A DNA stretch of 22,528 nucleotides from JAYGED01 sp046582565 (GTDB lineage: Bacteria > Pseudomonadota > Alphaproteobacteria > JAAXGF01): contig JAYGED010000292.1 in the NCBI GenBank assembly GCA_046582565.1, forward strand, positions 1 through 22,528, written 5' to 3'. Numbering within the stretch: the first letter of the stretch is position 1; the number at the start of each line of letters is the position of its first letter. Both the position numbers and the translations under genes were made by a program. Positions 14,676 to 22,527 of this stretch are shown here, piece by piece. Below the pieces are notes generated by a model. It was not told where the DNA came from and searched no databases. It saw only the letters and a list, made by a program, of their open reading frames with translations.

Positions 14676-16175
14676 GTGAGAAAATATTTCTCGACGCGCG
14701 CTGTTAAGCCCGCCCTCTTGCCGCTAACTGAAATTGCCTTTGCCCGCCTGCTTGGCGTCTTCGCCGTGCTTGTCATGTTCGCCCTGGCGCAGCCGGCCCA
14801 TGCACGCGGCACGCCCGACAGCTTCGCCGACCTCGCCGAGGCGCTCACAACCGCGGTCGTCAACATCTCGACCGTGCAATCCTTGGAAGCAGCGCCCGGC
14901 CCCGAAGCGATGCCCGATATGCCGCCGGGATCGCCCTTCGAAGATCTGTTTCGTGACTTCTTCGAGCGCCAGCGCCGCGGCGATCAGGGCCGCCCGCGCC
15001 GTGTGCAATCTCTCGGTTCGGGATTCATCATCGACCCTGCGGGTTACGTGGTTACCAACAACCATGTGATTAAGGACGCCGACGAAATCACGGTCATCCT
15101 GTCTGACGACCGCGAATTGCTGGCCACCCTTCTGGGGCATGATCCCAAGACCGATCTGGCGCTGTTGAAGGTGGAGAGCGACGAGCCCTTGCCGTTCGTG
15201 AAGTTTGGCGATTCCGACGCTATCCGCGTCGGCGACTGGGTGATGGCTATCGGCAACCCCTTCGGCCTCGGCAACACGGTAACCGCCGGCATCCTGTCGG
15301 CGCGCGGCCGCAACATCAACGCCGGCCCCTATGACGACTTTCTGCAAACCGACGCGCCGATCAACCGCGGCAATTCGGGCGGCCCGCTGTTCAACATGGA
15401 CGGCGATGTCATCGGCATAAACACAGCCATATTTTCACCATCGGGCGGCAGCGTGGGCATCGGATTCTCGATCCCTTCCGCTATCGCCTCGCCGGTCATC
15501 GCGCAGCTTCGTGAGTATGGCCATACCCGGCGCGGTTGGCTCGGCGTGCGCATTCAAACAGTGACCGACGAAATTGCCGTGACCCTCGGGCTGGATAAGG
15601 CTTCCGGCGCGCTCGTCGCCGATGTCACACCGGACAGCCCGGCCGAAAGGGCAAAGTTCGAGCCCGGCGATGTGATCCTCACATTCGATGGCCAGGACGT
15701 GCCTGAAATGCGCGATCTGCCGCGTATCGTCGCCGCCACGGAGATCGGCAAGGAAGTTGACGTTGTGCTGCTGCGCAAGGGCGAGATGAAGACCATGAGC
15801 GTCGTCATCGATGAGCTCGATGAGTCGCCGCCCACGGTGACCGCTGCCGTAAGCCCCAAAGCAATGAGCGCGGAGGCCGAATCCCTTGGTATGACCTTCG
15901 CCGCGATCAACCCCGATCTTCGTGAACGCTTCGGCATTTCCGAAGACATGAACGGGGTCATCGTCACCGAAGTCGATCCTGATGGCGCCGCGGCCGAGCG
16001 CAATATCCGGCCCGGCGACGTGATCGTCGAAGTCGGGCTCGAGGAAGTTATCACGCCCGACGACGTCCTCAACCGGGTGAAACAGGCTGCCGAGGCAAAG
16101 CGAAAATCGGTGCTTCTCCTGCTCGACAGCAGCGGCGAGCAGCGCTTCGTCGCGGTTGAACTCAGCGAAGGCTGA
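14676..16175 (+). CDS. degP: DegP/HtrA-type periplasmic serine protease (Do family)
   Basis: A 499-residue protease/chaperone that degrades or refolds damaged envelope proteins. An N-terminal signal segment (hydrophobic about 21-39, ending QPAHARG) is followed by the trypsin-like domain with triad His130 (TNNHVI), Asp160 (KTDLALLK) and Ser234 (RGNSGGP), then PDZ1 at about 285-385 and PDZ2 at about 410-495 (GVIVTEVDPDGAAAERNIRP). GTG 14676 is the start: GGAG lies eight bases upstream. It is divergent from the PepSY two-component operon, an arrangement suggesting shared envelope-stress control. The 190-base spacer contains the anti-SD hairpin and a poor TATGCT -10 candidate. Confidence 0.96.
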   Translation: MRKYFSTRAVKPALLPLTEIAFARLLGVFAVLVMFALAQPAHARGTPDSFADLAEALTTAVVNISTVQSLEAAPGPEAMPDMPPGSPFEDLFRDFFERQRRGDQGRPRRVQSLGSGFIIDPAGYVVTNNHVIKDADEITVILSDDRELLATLLGHDPKTDLALLKVESDEPLPFVKFGDSDAIRVGDWVMAIGNPFGLGNTVTAGILSARGRNINAGPYDDFLQTDAPINRGNSGGPLFNMDGDVIGINTAIFSPSGGSVGIGFSIPSAIASPVIAQLREYGHTRRGWLGVRIQTVTDEIAVTLGLDKASGALVADVTPDSPAERAKFEPGDVILTFDGQDVPEMRDLPRIVAATEIGKEVDVVLLRKGEMKTMSVVIDELDESPPTVTAAVSPKAMSAEAESLGMTFAAINPDLRERFGISEDMNGVIVTEVDPDGAAAERNIRPGDVIVEVGLEEVITPDDVLNRVKQAAEAKRKSVLLLLDSSGEQRFVAVELSEG

Positions 16176-16290
16176 ACAGCCTTCCAACTTGCAGAAATAC
16201 CCGGCTTCCCAATGGATTCCGGGGTGTTGTCAATATCCACGCATAGTCAAGTAGGTTGACAAACCGTGGCTGGTAGAAAACTATGAATTC

Positions 16291-16327
16291 CGATTGTCGT
16301 TGTGTAAGCTGCGACTTACGACAATCG
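16291..16327. repeat. 10-bp inverted repeat in the leader of the solute-binding protein gene
   Basis: CGATTGTCGT (16291-16300) and ACGACAATCG (16318-16327) are exact complements around a 17-base loop. Inside, GTAAG (16304-16308) can pair with CTTAC (16315-16319), giving alternative foldings. It lies 30 bases after a TTGACA box (16256-16261) and 43 bases before the ATG, the position of an operator or a leader RNA structure. No T-run follows. Confidence 0.6.
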
Positions 16328-16369
16328 TTATCAATAACGGGCGGCAAAACGTTTAGAGGATCTTGAACC

Positions 16370-18022
16370 ATGGAAGAACGTCGAGAGCATTCGTATATTC
16401 CCACACTAAAACAACAGTTTGCAGAAGGTAAAGTCGACCGCCGCGAATTTTTGCGCACGGCTACACTTCTCGGCGTCTCAGCCGGCGCTGCTTACGCCTT
16501 CGTCGGCAAGGTCACCGGTGAAGACTTCACCAAGCCTGCAAAGGCAGCCATGCCCAAGGGCGGTACCATGCGCGTCTCCATGCGTATCCTGGCTGTCACG
16601 GACCCGCACACATTCAGCTGGGCGACCGACAGTAACCAGGTCCGCCAAGTCTGCGAATATTTGACCAAGACCGGCACGGACAACGTCACCCGCCCCTATC
16701 TTTTGGAAAGCTGGGAAGCCAGTGACGATCTCAAGACCTGGACCCTGCATGTACGCAAGGGCATCAAGTGGCATAACGGCCGTGATTTCAACGCCAAGGA
16801 TGTCGCCTGGAACCTCAACCATGTTCTTGACGCGGACGTCGGTTCATCGGTTCTCGGGCTGATGAAGGGCTACATGCTCAACGAAGTCGGCGAGGGCGAT
16901 GCCAAGACCACCGAGCTGTGGTCTGCCAATGCCATCGAGATCATCGATGACTATACGGTGCGGATCAACGCCAAGCAGGCGCAGTTGGCGGTGCCCGAGC
17001 ATATGTTCCACTATCCCTTCCTGATCCTCGATCCTGAGGAAGACGGTAAGTTCGGCGTCGGCTCCAACGGCACCGGGGCGTTTAACCTGGTTCGCCAGGA
17101 AGTCGGCAAAATTGCCGTTCTGGAAGCACGCGACGATTACTGGGGTGACGGGCCTTATCTTAACAGCGTCGAATTCCACGATCTCGGCGACGATTCTTCC
17201 GCCGCCTTGGGCGCCATTGCATCCAAGCAGGTGCATGGTCTCGATACCGCCGACGTGCTCTCGCTCGACGCCCTTAAGGCAATGCCCCATTTGACTATTC
17301 ATGAGGTGACCACGGCGCAGACCGGGGTTGCGCGCATGAAACCCATTGGGCCCTTCGCCGACCCCAAGGTGCGCAAGGCCATGCGTCTCGCCATCGACAC
17401 CGAAAAAGTGCTGCAAGCAGCCTATCGCGGTCTCGGTTCGGCCGGCGAACATCACCATGTTTCGCCGATCCATCCCGAGTACTACAAGCAGCCCTTCATG
17501 GGCCAGGATATCGCGGCAGCCAAGGCGCTTCTCGCCGAGGCCGGTCATCCGGATGGCATCGAAGCCGAAATCGTCATCCAACCGGTGTCGTGGGAACAGG
17601 CCGCGGTTCAGGCCATGGTCGAGATGTGGAAAGAAGCCAGCATCAATATCAATATCAACATCAAGCCCAGCGCCCAATATTGGGAGACCTGGGCCAAGGT
17701 GCCGTTCGGCTTCACCTCATGGACCCACCGTCCGCTCGGCGTGATGGTCCTTGGTCTCGCCTATCGCGCGGGCGTGCCCTGGAACGAGTCGTCCTACGAC
17801 AACCCCGAGTTCGACCGTTTGCTGACCAAGGCCGAAGGCATCCTCGATGTGGAAGCCCGGCGCAAGATCATGCAACAGCTCGAAACCATCATGCAGGAAG
17901 ACGGGCCCATCGTTCAGCCGCTCTGGCGTTCGGTGTTCACCGCCATGGACAAGAAAGTGCGGGGCTTCGAAATGCACCCGACGTCCTACCTGTTTGCCAA
18001 CGAATGGGCTCTCGAGTCGTAA
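16370..18022 (+). CDS. ABC transporter solute-binding protein, family 5 (peptide/oligopeptide type), Tat-exported
   Basis: A 550-residue periplasmic receptor that would deliver peptides or similar solutes to an ABC permease. The N-terminus carries a twin-arginine signal (DRREFLRTATLLG at 23-35, then a hydrophobic SAGAAYAFVG) rather than a lipoprotein signal. The mature protein has the SBP_bac_5 pattern: LLESWEASDDLKTWTLHVRKG then IKWHNGRDFNAKDVAWNLNH, a later PFADPKVRKAMRLAID, and a C-terminal IMQEDGPIVQPLWRS. AGAGGATC lies upstream of ATG 16370. No permease or ATPase genes adjoin it and a terminator follows at once, so it is an orphan binding protein in this window. A ligand cannot be assigned. 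Confidence 0.92.
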   Translation: MEERREHSYIPTLKQQFAEGKVDRREFLRTATLLGVSAGAAYAFVGKVTGEDFTKPAKAAMPKGGTMRVSMRILAVTDPHTFSWATDSNQVRQVCEYLTKTGTDNVTRPYLLESWEASDDLKTWTLHVRKGIKWHNGRDFNAKDVAWNLNHVLDADVGSSVLGLMKGYMLNEVGEGDAKTTELWSANAIEIIDDYTVRINAKQAQLAVPEHMFHYPFLILDPEEDGKFGVGSNGTGAFNLVRQEVGKIAVLEARDDYWGDGPYLNSVEFHDLGDDSSAALGAIASKQVHGLDTADVLSLDALKAMPHLTIHEVTTAQTGVARMKPIGPFADPKVRKAMRLAIDTEKVLQAAYRGLGSAGEHHHVSPIHPEYYKQPFMGQDIAAAKALLAEAGHPDGIEAEIVIQPVSWEQAAVQAMVEMWKEASINININIKPSAQYWETWAKVPFGFTSWTHRPLGVMVLGLAYRAGVPWNESSYDNPEFDRLLTKAEGILDVEARRKIMQQLETIMQEDGPIVQPLWRSVFTAMDKKVRGFEMHPTSYLFANEWALES

Positions 18023-18047
18023 GATCCGAAACCATATCGACCCTATC

Positions 18048-18080
18048 GGGGGGCCGCGCTTTGCGGCCCCCCATTATTTT
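18048..18080 (+). terminator. Rho-independent terminator after the solute-binding protein gene
   Basis: GGGGGGCCGC (18048-18057) and GCGGCCCCCC (18063-18072) form a perfect 10-bp stem with loop GCTTT, followed by ATTATTTT. It begins 25 bases after the stop codon, confirming that no transporter genes follow in the same transcript. Confidence 0.9.
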
Positions 18081-18082
18081 CG

Positions 18083-18394
18083 CTAGGGGCGATGGCGAAA
18101 GCGATCCAGGTCGACCCGCCGCTCCAGGGTGAATTCGACGCCCTCCTCTTCCAGCATGTCGCGCTGCATGGATTCCGAGCCGCCGTCCGGCGTGCGCATG
18201 CTGATTGCGCCCTCGGCGTTGATCACCCGCCACCAGGGCACAACCTGACCCTTTAACGCCGCCAGGGCATAGCCCACCCGGCGCGCCTGACGCGGCCGCC
18301 CGGCATAGGCCGCCACATCGCCATAAGTCATCACCCGGCCCGGCGGTATAGCGCGGATGATGACGTAGTAGGATTCATACTCGGAAGACACCAT
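18083..18394 (-). CDS. Alkyltransferase-like protein (ATL, MGMT-fold DNA-lesion binder)
   Basis: A 103-residue protein with only the C-terminal DNA-binding domain of O6-alkylguanine alkyltransferases. Tyr24 (TYGDVA) and the recognition helix with the Arg-rich RPRQARRVGYAL (33-44) are present. The active-site PCHR motif is replaced by P53-W54-W55-R56, so the acceptor Cys is gone. Such ATL proteins (for example E. coli YbaZ, with PWHR) bind O6-alkylguanine and hand it to nucleotide excision repair instead of repairing it directly. Its ATG faces the aminotransferase gene, 63 bases away on the other strand. With the AlkA-type glycosylase, this is the second alkylation-damage gene in the window. 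Confidence 0.9.
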   Translation of the reverse strand: MVSSEYESYYVIIRAIPPGRVMTYGDVAAYAGRPRQARRVGYALAALKGQVVPWWRVINAEGAISMRTPDGGSESMQRDMLEEEGVEFTLERRVDLDRFRHRP

Positions 18395-18457
18395 GGTGCT
18401 TATTCTAGCCCCATATCATTGGTTGGCGGGGCGGGTTCCTTGCCTTAGGCTCTCACC

Positions 18458-19801
18458 ATGACAAATACAGAAATGCGCCCCACTTCCGCCAGCTTCACTA
18501 CATCCGGCGCCATGCCGAGAGTTTCCCATGGCGAGGGTGTTTATGTGTATGACACCGACGGCAATCGGTATATCGAGGGTTCGGGCGGACCCACCCTGTT
18601 CTGCGTCGGCCACGGCAACCGCGAGGTCGGCGACGCCATAAAATCCCAGATCGACCGCATCGCCCACGGCTATCGCTATATGTTCTCCAGCGATCCGCTC
18701 GAGGAGCTGTCCGCGCTCATCGCCGAGGAATCGGGCGGTGGTCTCACGCGCATGAGTTTTGTCTCCGGCGGCTCCGAAGCGGTTGAATCCTGCCTCAAGC
18801 TTGCTCTGCAATATCACAGCGCCAGTGGCGAGCCTTCACGCCGGCGCTTCATCTCGCGCCAGCGCTCATGGCACGGTAACACCCTCGGCGCCCTGTCCGT
18901 GTCGGGCTTTCAGGCCCGGCGCGCGCCCTACGAAGGCGCCCTGATCGAGGGCAGCCAGCTATCGGCGGTCAATGTCTATCGCCCACCGCCCAATGTGGCG
19001 CCCGACAAGGTTGCGGAATTTTGCGCGAACGAGCTTGATGAGGAAATCGAGCGCCTCGGAGCCGAGAATGTCGCCGCCTTCATCTTCGAGCCGGTGGTCG
19101 GCGCGGCCGGCGGCGCGGTGCCGGCGCCGCCCGGTTACGCCAAACTTGTGCGCGAAATCTGCGACCGCACCGGGGTGCTGATGATCGCCGACGAGGTGAT
19201 GTGCGGTGTCGGCCGCTGCGGCGCCTGGCGCGCGCTCGACGTCGATGGCGTCACCCCCGATATCATGGCGATCGCCAAGGGGCTGTCCGGCGGCTATATG
19301 CCGCTCGGCGCCGCAGTGTATCAGGACCGTCTGTATCAACGCATCATTGAAGCCCATGGCGAGGTCATCTCTGGGCATACCTATACCGGCCACACCACCG
19401 CCTGCGCCGCCGGGCTCGCCGTACAGAAGATCATTCGCCGGGACGGGCTGGTCGAGAAGGCGACCGCCGATGGCGACTATCTCCGCACCCAGCTGGGCCA
19501 AGCCATCGGTGATCTCGATTTCGTCGGCGACATCCGCGGCCGCGGGCTGTTCATCGGTATCGAACTGGTCGCCGACCGCGACACCAAGGAACCTTACGAT
19601 CCCGAGCTGCAGCTTTTCATCAAGGTGCGCACGCGCGCCTTTTCGAATGGCCTGATCTGCTATCCCACCGGTGGCAGTGTCGATGGCCTGCGCGGCGACC
19701 ATATCATCCTGTCGCCGCCCTATACGGCAAGCCGCGCCGAACTCGACGAGATCGTCGACAAAATGGCCACAAGCCTGCGCCAGGTCCGTGAGGAGATTTA
19801 G
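18458..19801 (+). CDS. Aminotransferase class III (PLP-dependent omega-aminotransferase family)
   Basis: A 447-residue enzyme transferring amino groups, usually from an omega-amino acid or amine, to pyruvate or 2-oxoglutarate. SGGSEAVE at 103-110 binds the PLP phosphate, WHG at 138-140 stacks on the ring, Asp245 (IADEV) contacts the pyridine nitrogen, and Lys274 (AIAKGLSGGYMPLGA) forms the Schiff base; SGHTYTGH follows. Glutamate-semialdehyde mutases share this fold but lack the surrounding pattern. ATG 18458 has a weak AGG eight bases upstream. It lies in a neighbourhood of amine-oxidising enzymes, so a role in putrescine, GABA or taurine-type catabolism is plausible but not shown. The heptad-repeat element begins two bases after its stop. 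Confidence 0.92.
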   Translation: MTNTEMRPTSASFTTSGAMPRVSHGEGVYVYDTDGNRYIEGSGGPTLFCVGHGNREVGDAIKSQIDRIAHGYRYMFSSDPLEELSALIAEESGGGLTRMSFVSGGSEAVESCLKLALQYHSASGEPSRRRFISRQRSWHGNTLGALSVSGFQARRAPYEGALIEGSQLSAVNVYRPPPNVAPDKVAEFCANELDEEIERLGAENVAAFIFEPVVGAAGGAVPAPPGYAKLVREICDRTGVLMIADEVMCGVGRCGAWRALDVDGVTPDIMAIAKGLSGGYMPLGAAVYQDRLYQRIIEAHGEVISGHTYTGHTTACAAGLAVQKIIRRDGLVEKATADGDYLRTQLGQAIGDLDFVGDIRGRGLFIGIELVADRDTKEPYDPELQLFIKVRTRAFSNGLICYPTGGSVDGLRGDHIILSPPYTASRAELDEIVDKMATSLRQVREEI

Positions 19802-19803
19802 GA

Positions 19804-19890
19804 GAAGAAGCTATCAGCGGTCAGCCGTCAGCCGTCAGCCGTCAACTTAAAATACTTTTTGGCTGAAAGCTGATAGCTGATAGCTTCTTC
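19804..19890. repeat. Heptad-repeat inverted element between convergent genes
   Basis: GAAGAAGCTATCAGC (19804-19818) and its exact complement (19876-19890) bracket an element whose arms are each built of 7-base units. The left arm has CAGCGGT then three CAGCCGT copies (19815-19842). The right arm has GGCTGAA, AGCTGAT twice and AGCTTCT (19861-19888). TCAGCC and GGCTGA units can pair inside the outer stem. It fills the entire gap between the class III aminotransferase and the AruH-like gene and probably terminates both transcripts. The 7-base tandem structure is like REP/STRR-type dispersed repeats. Confidence 0.85.
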
Positions 19891-21115
19891 AGCGATTCAT
19901 GCCGCGCAGCATGTTCTCCAGGCGGTCGCAGAATTCGCTCAGCTCCGCTATGGGCGATGACAGCGAGACCCTGAGATAGCCCTCGCCGCTGGGGCCGAAA
20001 CCGTCACAGGGCAGGGTTGATACCCCTTCGGTCTCGAGCAGGCGCCAGGCAAAATCCATCGAGTTCAAGCCGCTGTCGCGCACATCGACCATCAGGAACA
20101 TCGAGCCTTCGGGCTTGAGGCAACCGATGCGGGGCATGGCGTTCAGGCGATCGACGAGCAGGTCGCGGCGCTCGCGGAAGGCGGCGCGCATGACATCGAT
20201 TTCGTCGAATTCGTTGGTCAATGCGGTCAGCGCGGCGTCCTGGATAAATGGTGGACAGCCGTACAGCATGCAGAGCGCCAGATTTTTCAAATGCTGTGGC
20301 ATATCTCCCATCGATATGGTCCAGCCCAGACGCCAGCCTGTCATGGCGTGGGATTTCGACAGGCTGTCGACGACCACGGTTCGCTCCGCCATGCCGGGTA
20401 TCGAGACAATCGAGCGGTGGGGCTGCTCATAGGTGAGGGTTGCGTATACCTCGTCGGAAACCACCCACAGGTCGTGGCGCTTGGCGATATCGGCGACGGC
20501 TTCGAGCTCATCGTTATTCAGGGTCGCGCCGGTCGGGTTGTGCGGAAAATTGATCAGCAGCACCCGGCTGCGCGGCGTGATCGCGGCGGCGAGATCATCC
20601 GGATCGAGATGAAAGCCGCGCTCGGCCCGCAACGGCACCTGCACCAGCCGCGCGCCCGTCACCCCGACAACCGCCTCATAGGTGACATACATGGGCTCGG
20701 GCACGATGACTTCGTCGCCCGGCCCGGCGAGGCAGAGCATGGCCGTGAACAACCCGCATTGCGCCCCGGCGGTCACCACCACGGAGTCGGCGTCGACCCG
20801 CTGGCCGGTAAGCTCATGGTGGCGGGCGGCGATGGCTTCGCGCAGGGGCAGCATGCCGGCCATGGCGGTGTAGTGAGTGCGGCCCTGGCGCAGGCTCTCA
20901 ATCACCCTTTCGACGATCGGCGGCGGCGTATCGAAATCCGGATCGCCGATGCTCAGAAAGATGATGTCGCGCCCGTCTTTTTCCAACTGACTGGCGCGGT
21001 CATGTATATCCCAGGCGCGCGATCCCTCCCCGGTTGTACGCTCGACAAAGGATGAGTAACGCATGCCGGTCTTGCTATCGAGAGGACCGGTGGGAGGAGT
21101 AGATTCTTGGCGCAT
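19889..21115 (-). CDS. aruH: Aminotransferase class I/II, similar to arginine:pyruvate transaminase AruH
   Basis: A 408-residue fold-type I enzyme. From memory, the sequence tracks Pseudomonas AruH closely: MRYSSF at the N-terminus, AWDIHDRA, LSIGDPDFDTP, VTAGAQCGLF, PEPMYVTYEAV, SLSKSHAMTGWR with Schiff-base Lys254, and NLALCMLYG.PPFIQDAA. PHNPTG is at 191-196 and DEVY at 221-224. AruH starts the transaminase route of arginine breakdown, forming 2-ketoarginine. The downstream ketoarginine decarboxylase (AruI) is not in the window, so the assignment is by similarity only. ATG 21115 has GAGG seven bases upstream; ATG 21064 (MRYSSF) is where AruH itself would begin. Its stop lies within the heptad element. 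Confidence 0.85.
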   Translation of the reverse strand: MRQESTPPTGPLDSKTGMRYSSFVERTTGEGSRAWDIHDRASQLEKDGRDIIFLSIGDPDFDTPPPIVERVIESLRQGRTHYTAMAGMLPLREAIAARHHELTGQRVDADSVVVTAGAQCGLFTAMLCLAGPGDEVIVPEPMYVTYEAVVGVTGARLVQVPLRAERGFHLDPDDLAAAITPRSRVLLINFPHNPTGATLNNDELEAVADIAKRHDLWVVSDEVYATLTYEQPHRSIVSIPGMAERTVVVDSLSKSHAMTGWRLGWTISMGDMPQHLKNLALCMLYGCPPFIQDAALTALTNEFDEIDVMRAAFRERRDLLVDRLNAMPRIGCLKPEGSMFLMVDVRDSGLNSMDFAWRLLETEGVSTLPCDGFGPSGEGYLRVSLSSPIAELSEFCDRLENMLRGMNR

Positions 21116-21172
21116 GAGAAAGCCTCGGCAAACAAACTAAAAATAAAGCGCGCGGATCATCTCACAAGCGCA

Positions 21173-22459
21173 TTACGCCTTCAAGGCATCGCACAGGCCA
21201 TAATACCAATAGGTCAGCTGGGCCGCCGCCACACCGATAGGGCCGCCCGTGGGTGTCAGGCCGAATGGCGCGAATAACCGGTAGCGATCATCGTTCTCGG
21301 CGATGGCGCCGGCGATTAGCTCGCCCGCCATGGTCGTCGTGTTCATGCCTTGACCGCCGAAACCCATGGCATGCCAGACGCCGGGCGAAACCTCGCCGAT
21401 TTGCGGCATCCTGTGGGGCGCATAGCTCATCAGGCCGCCCCAGGCGGTCTCCATTTTCACGCCCTCGAGCTGCGGGTAGACCTTGAGAAGATCGCCCCGC
21501 ATGAGGCCGGCGAGGTCCGGCGGATCGCTCCGGCGCACGGTAACCCGGCCACCCCACAGGATGCGGCTATCATGGAGGGGGCGGTAATAATCGAGGGCGA
21601 AGCGCGTGTCATGGACGGCGCAAGGCGTGCGCATGGCGGTGGCCAGGCGGTCGCCGAGAGGCTCGGTCACCGCCACATAGGTGGCAACCGGAACGATGGC
21701 GCGCGACAGTTTGCCATGCAGGCCGTCAATATAGCCGCCGCAGGTCATGACCACCGTCGATGCGCGGATGGAACCCTGCCCGGTGCGAATTATTTTTACC
21801 GGCCCCTCAAGATCGAGCCCGGTGACCGCAGAGCTCTCGAAGATCCGCGCCCCCCGGCTCTCGGCGGCGCTGGCCACGCCCCGACTGTAATTAAGCGGGT
21901 GGAACTGAAAGCCGTGCGGATTGAACAGCCCGTCGTAGTAGCGCGGACTGAGCAGGATCTCGCGGAGCTTCTCGCGGGGCCAGAATTCTTCCTCTCTGCC
22001 GGCGACTTCAGCCATATAGTCGCGCTCGCGCTTCAAGCCGTCCGCATCGTCGAACCAGGAAGCACTGATCACGCCATCGACGATCGGCCCGCAATCGATG
22101 GCGTAGGCTTCGATGCGCTGGCGCATCAGGGCGACGGCGTCCCAGCTCAAGCCAAAAATCTGTAGCGCGTGGTCTCGGCCGAGCCGCTGCTCAAGAGCTT
22201 GCAGGGATTGCGAGAAGCCGCCGGAGACGAAGCCGCCGTTTCGCCCGGACGCCCCCCAGCCGACGCGATTGCCTTCGAGCAACACAACGGACGCGCCCCG
22301 CTCGGCAAGCCCCAGCGCCGTCGACAGGCCGGCCAAGCCGCCGCCGACTACACAAATGTCGACTTCAAGATCGCCCCCCAGGGGCGGGCCCGCCTCACCG
22401 GCGCTCGCCGTGCGCGCGTAATAGCTATCGATGTGGGAGGCTGCTGCCAGATCGATTAC
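21173..22459 (-). CDS. FAD-dependent amine oxidoreductase (DAO family, PuuB/OrdL-like), non-canonical start
   Basis: A 428-residue protein if read from GTA at 22459. GGGLAG at 39-44 is the FAD motif with VVLLEGNRVGWGASGRNGGF following, and the C-terminal MGFGGQGMNTTTMAGELIAG matches the OrdL group. The N-terminal SHIDSYYARTA and VDICVVGGGLAG align with how homologues begin, so coding clearly extends upstream of the first standard codon (TTG 22336), which would cut the FAD motif in half. No ATG, GTG or TTG lies between the in-frame TGA at 22462-22460 and 22336. The GTA sits where a GTGA overlap with the upstream ABC ATPase stop would be expected. It probably oxidises a polyamine derivative, given the PotA-like neighbour. 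Confidence 0.82.
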   Translation of the reverse strand, partial: VIDLAAASHIDSYYARTASAGEAGPPLGGDLEVDICVVGGGLAGLSTALGLAERGASVVLLEGNRVGWGASGRNGGFVSGGFSQSLQALEQRLGRDHALQIFGLSWDAVALMRQRIEAYAIDCGPIVDGVISASWFDDADGLKRERDYMAEVAGREEEFWPREKLREILLSPRYYDGLFNPHGFQFHPLNYSRGVASAAESRGARIFESSAVTGLDLEGPVKIIRTGQGSIRASTVVMTCGGYIDGLHGKLSRAIVPVATYVAVTEPLGDRLATAMRTPCAVHDTRFALDYYRPLHDSRILWGGRVTVRRSDPPDLAGLMRGDLLKVYPQLEGVKMETAWGGLMSYAPHRMPQIGEVSPGVWHAMGFGGQGMNTTTMAGELIAGAIAENDDRYRLFAPFGLTPTGGPIGVAAAQLTYWYYGLCDALKA

Positions 22460-22527
22460 TCAGGCGGCAGCAAGACCACCGATTCTTCGGTCCAGCTCAA
22501 CCAGACCTGCTGACCGGAACCGCCGGA
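22456..22527 (-). CDS. C-terminal tail of an ABC transporter ATPase, probably PotA-type
   Basis: The last 23 codons, SGGSGQQVWLSWTEESVVLL then PPE and TAA, resemble the TOBE domain end of spermidine/putrescine-type ATPases (G..V.LSW....V.LLP). The rest is outside the window. The stop codon overlaps the presumed start of the FAD oxidoreductase, indicating one operon and supporting a polyamine-related role for that enzyme. Identification rests on a short stretch and could equally be another member of the same ATPase class. Confidence 0.6.
   Translation of the reverse strand, partial: SGGSGQQVWLSWTEESVVLLPPE

Noticed and set aside
16200..16230. Possible degP terminator (CCCGG...CCGGG)
   Set aside because: The stem is only five pairs with a 14-base loop and no real T-run.
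19815..19888. Possible short CRISPR array
   Set aside because: The repeat units are 7 bases without spacers and form an inverted pair; there are no cas genes.
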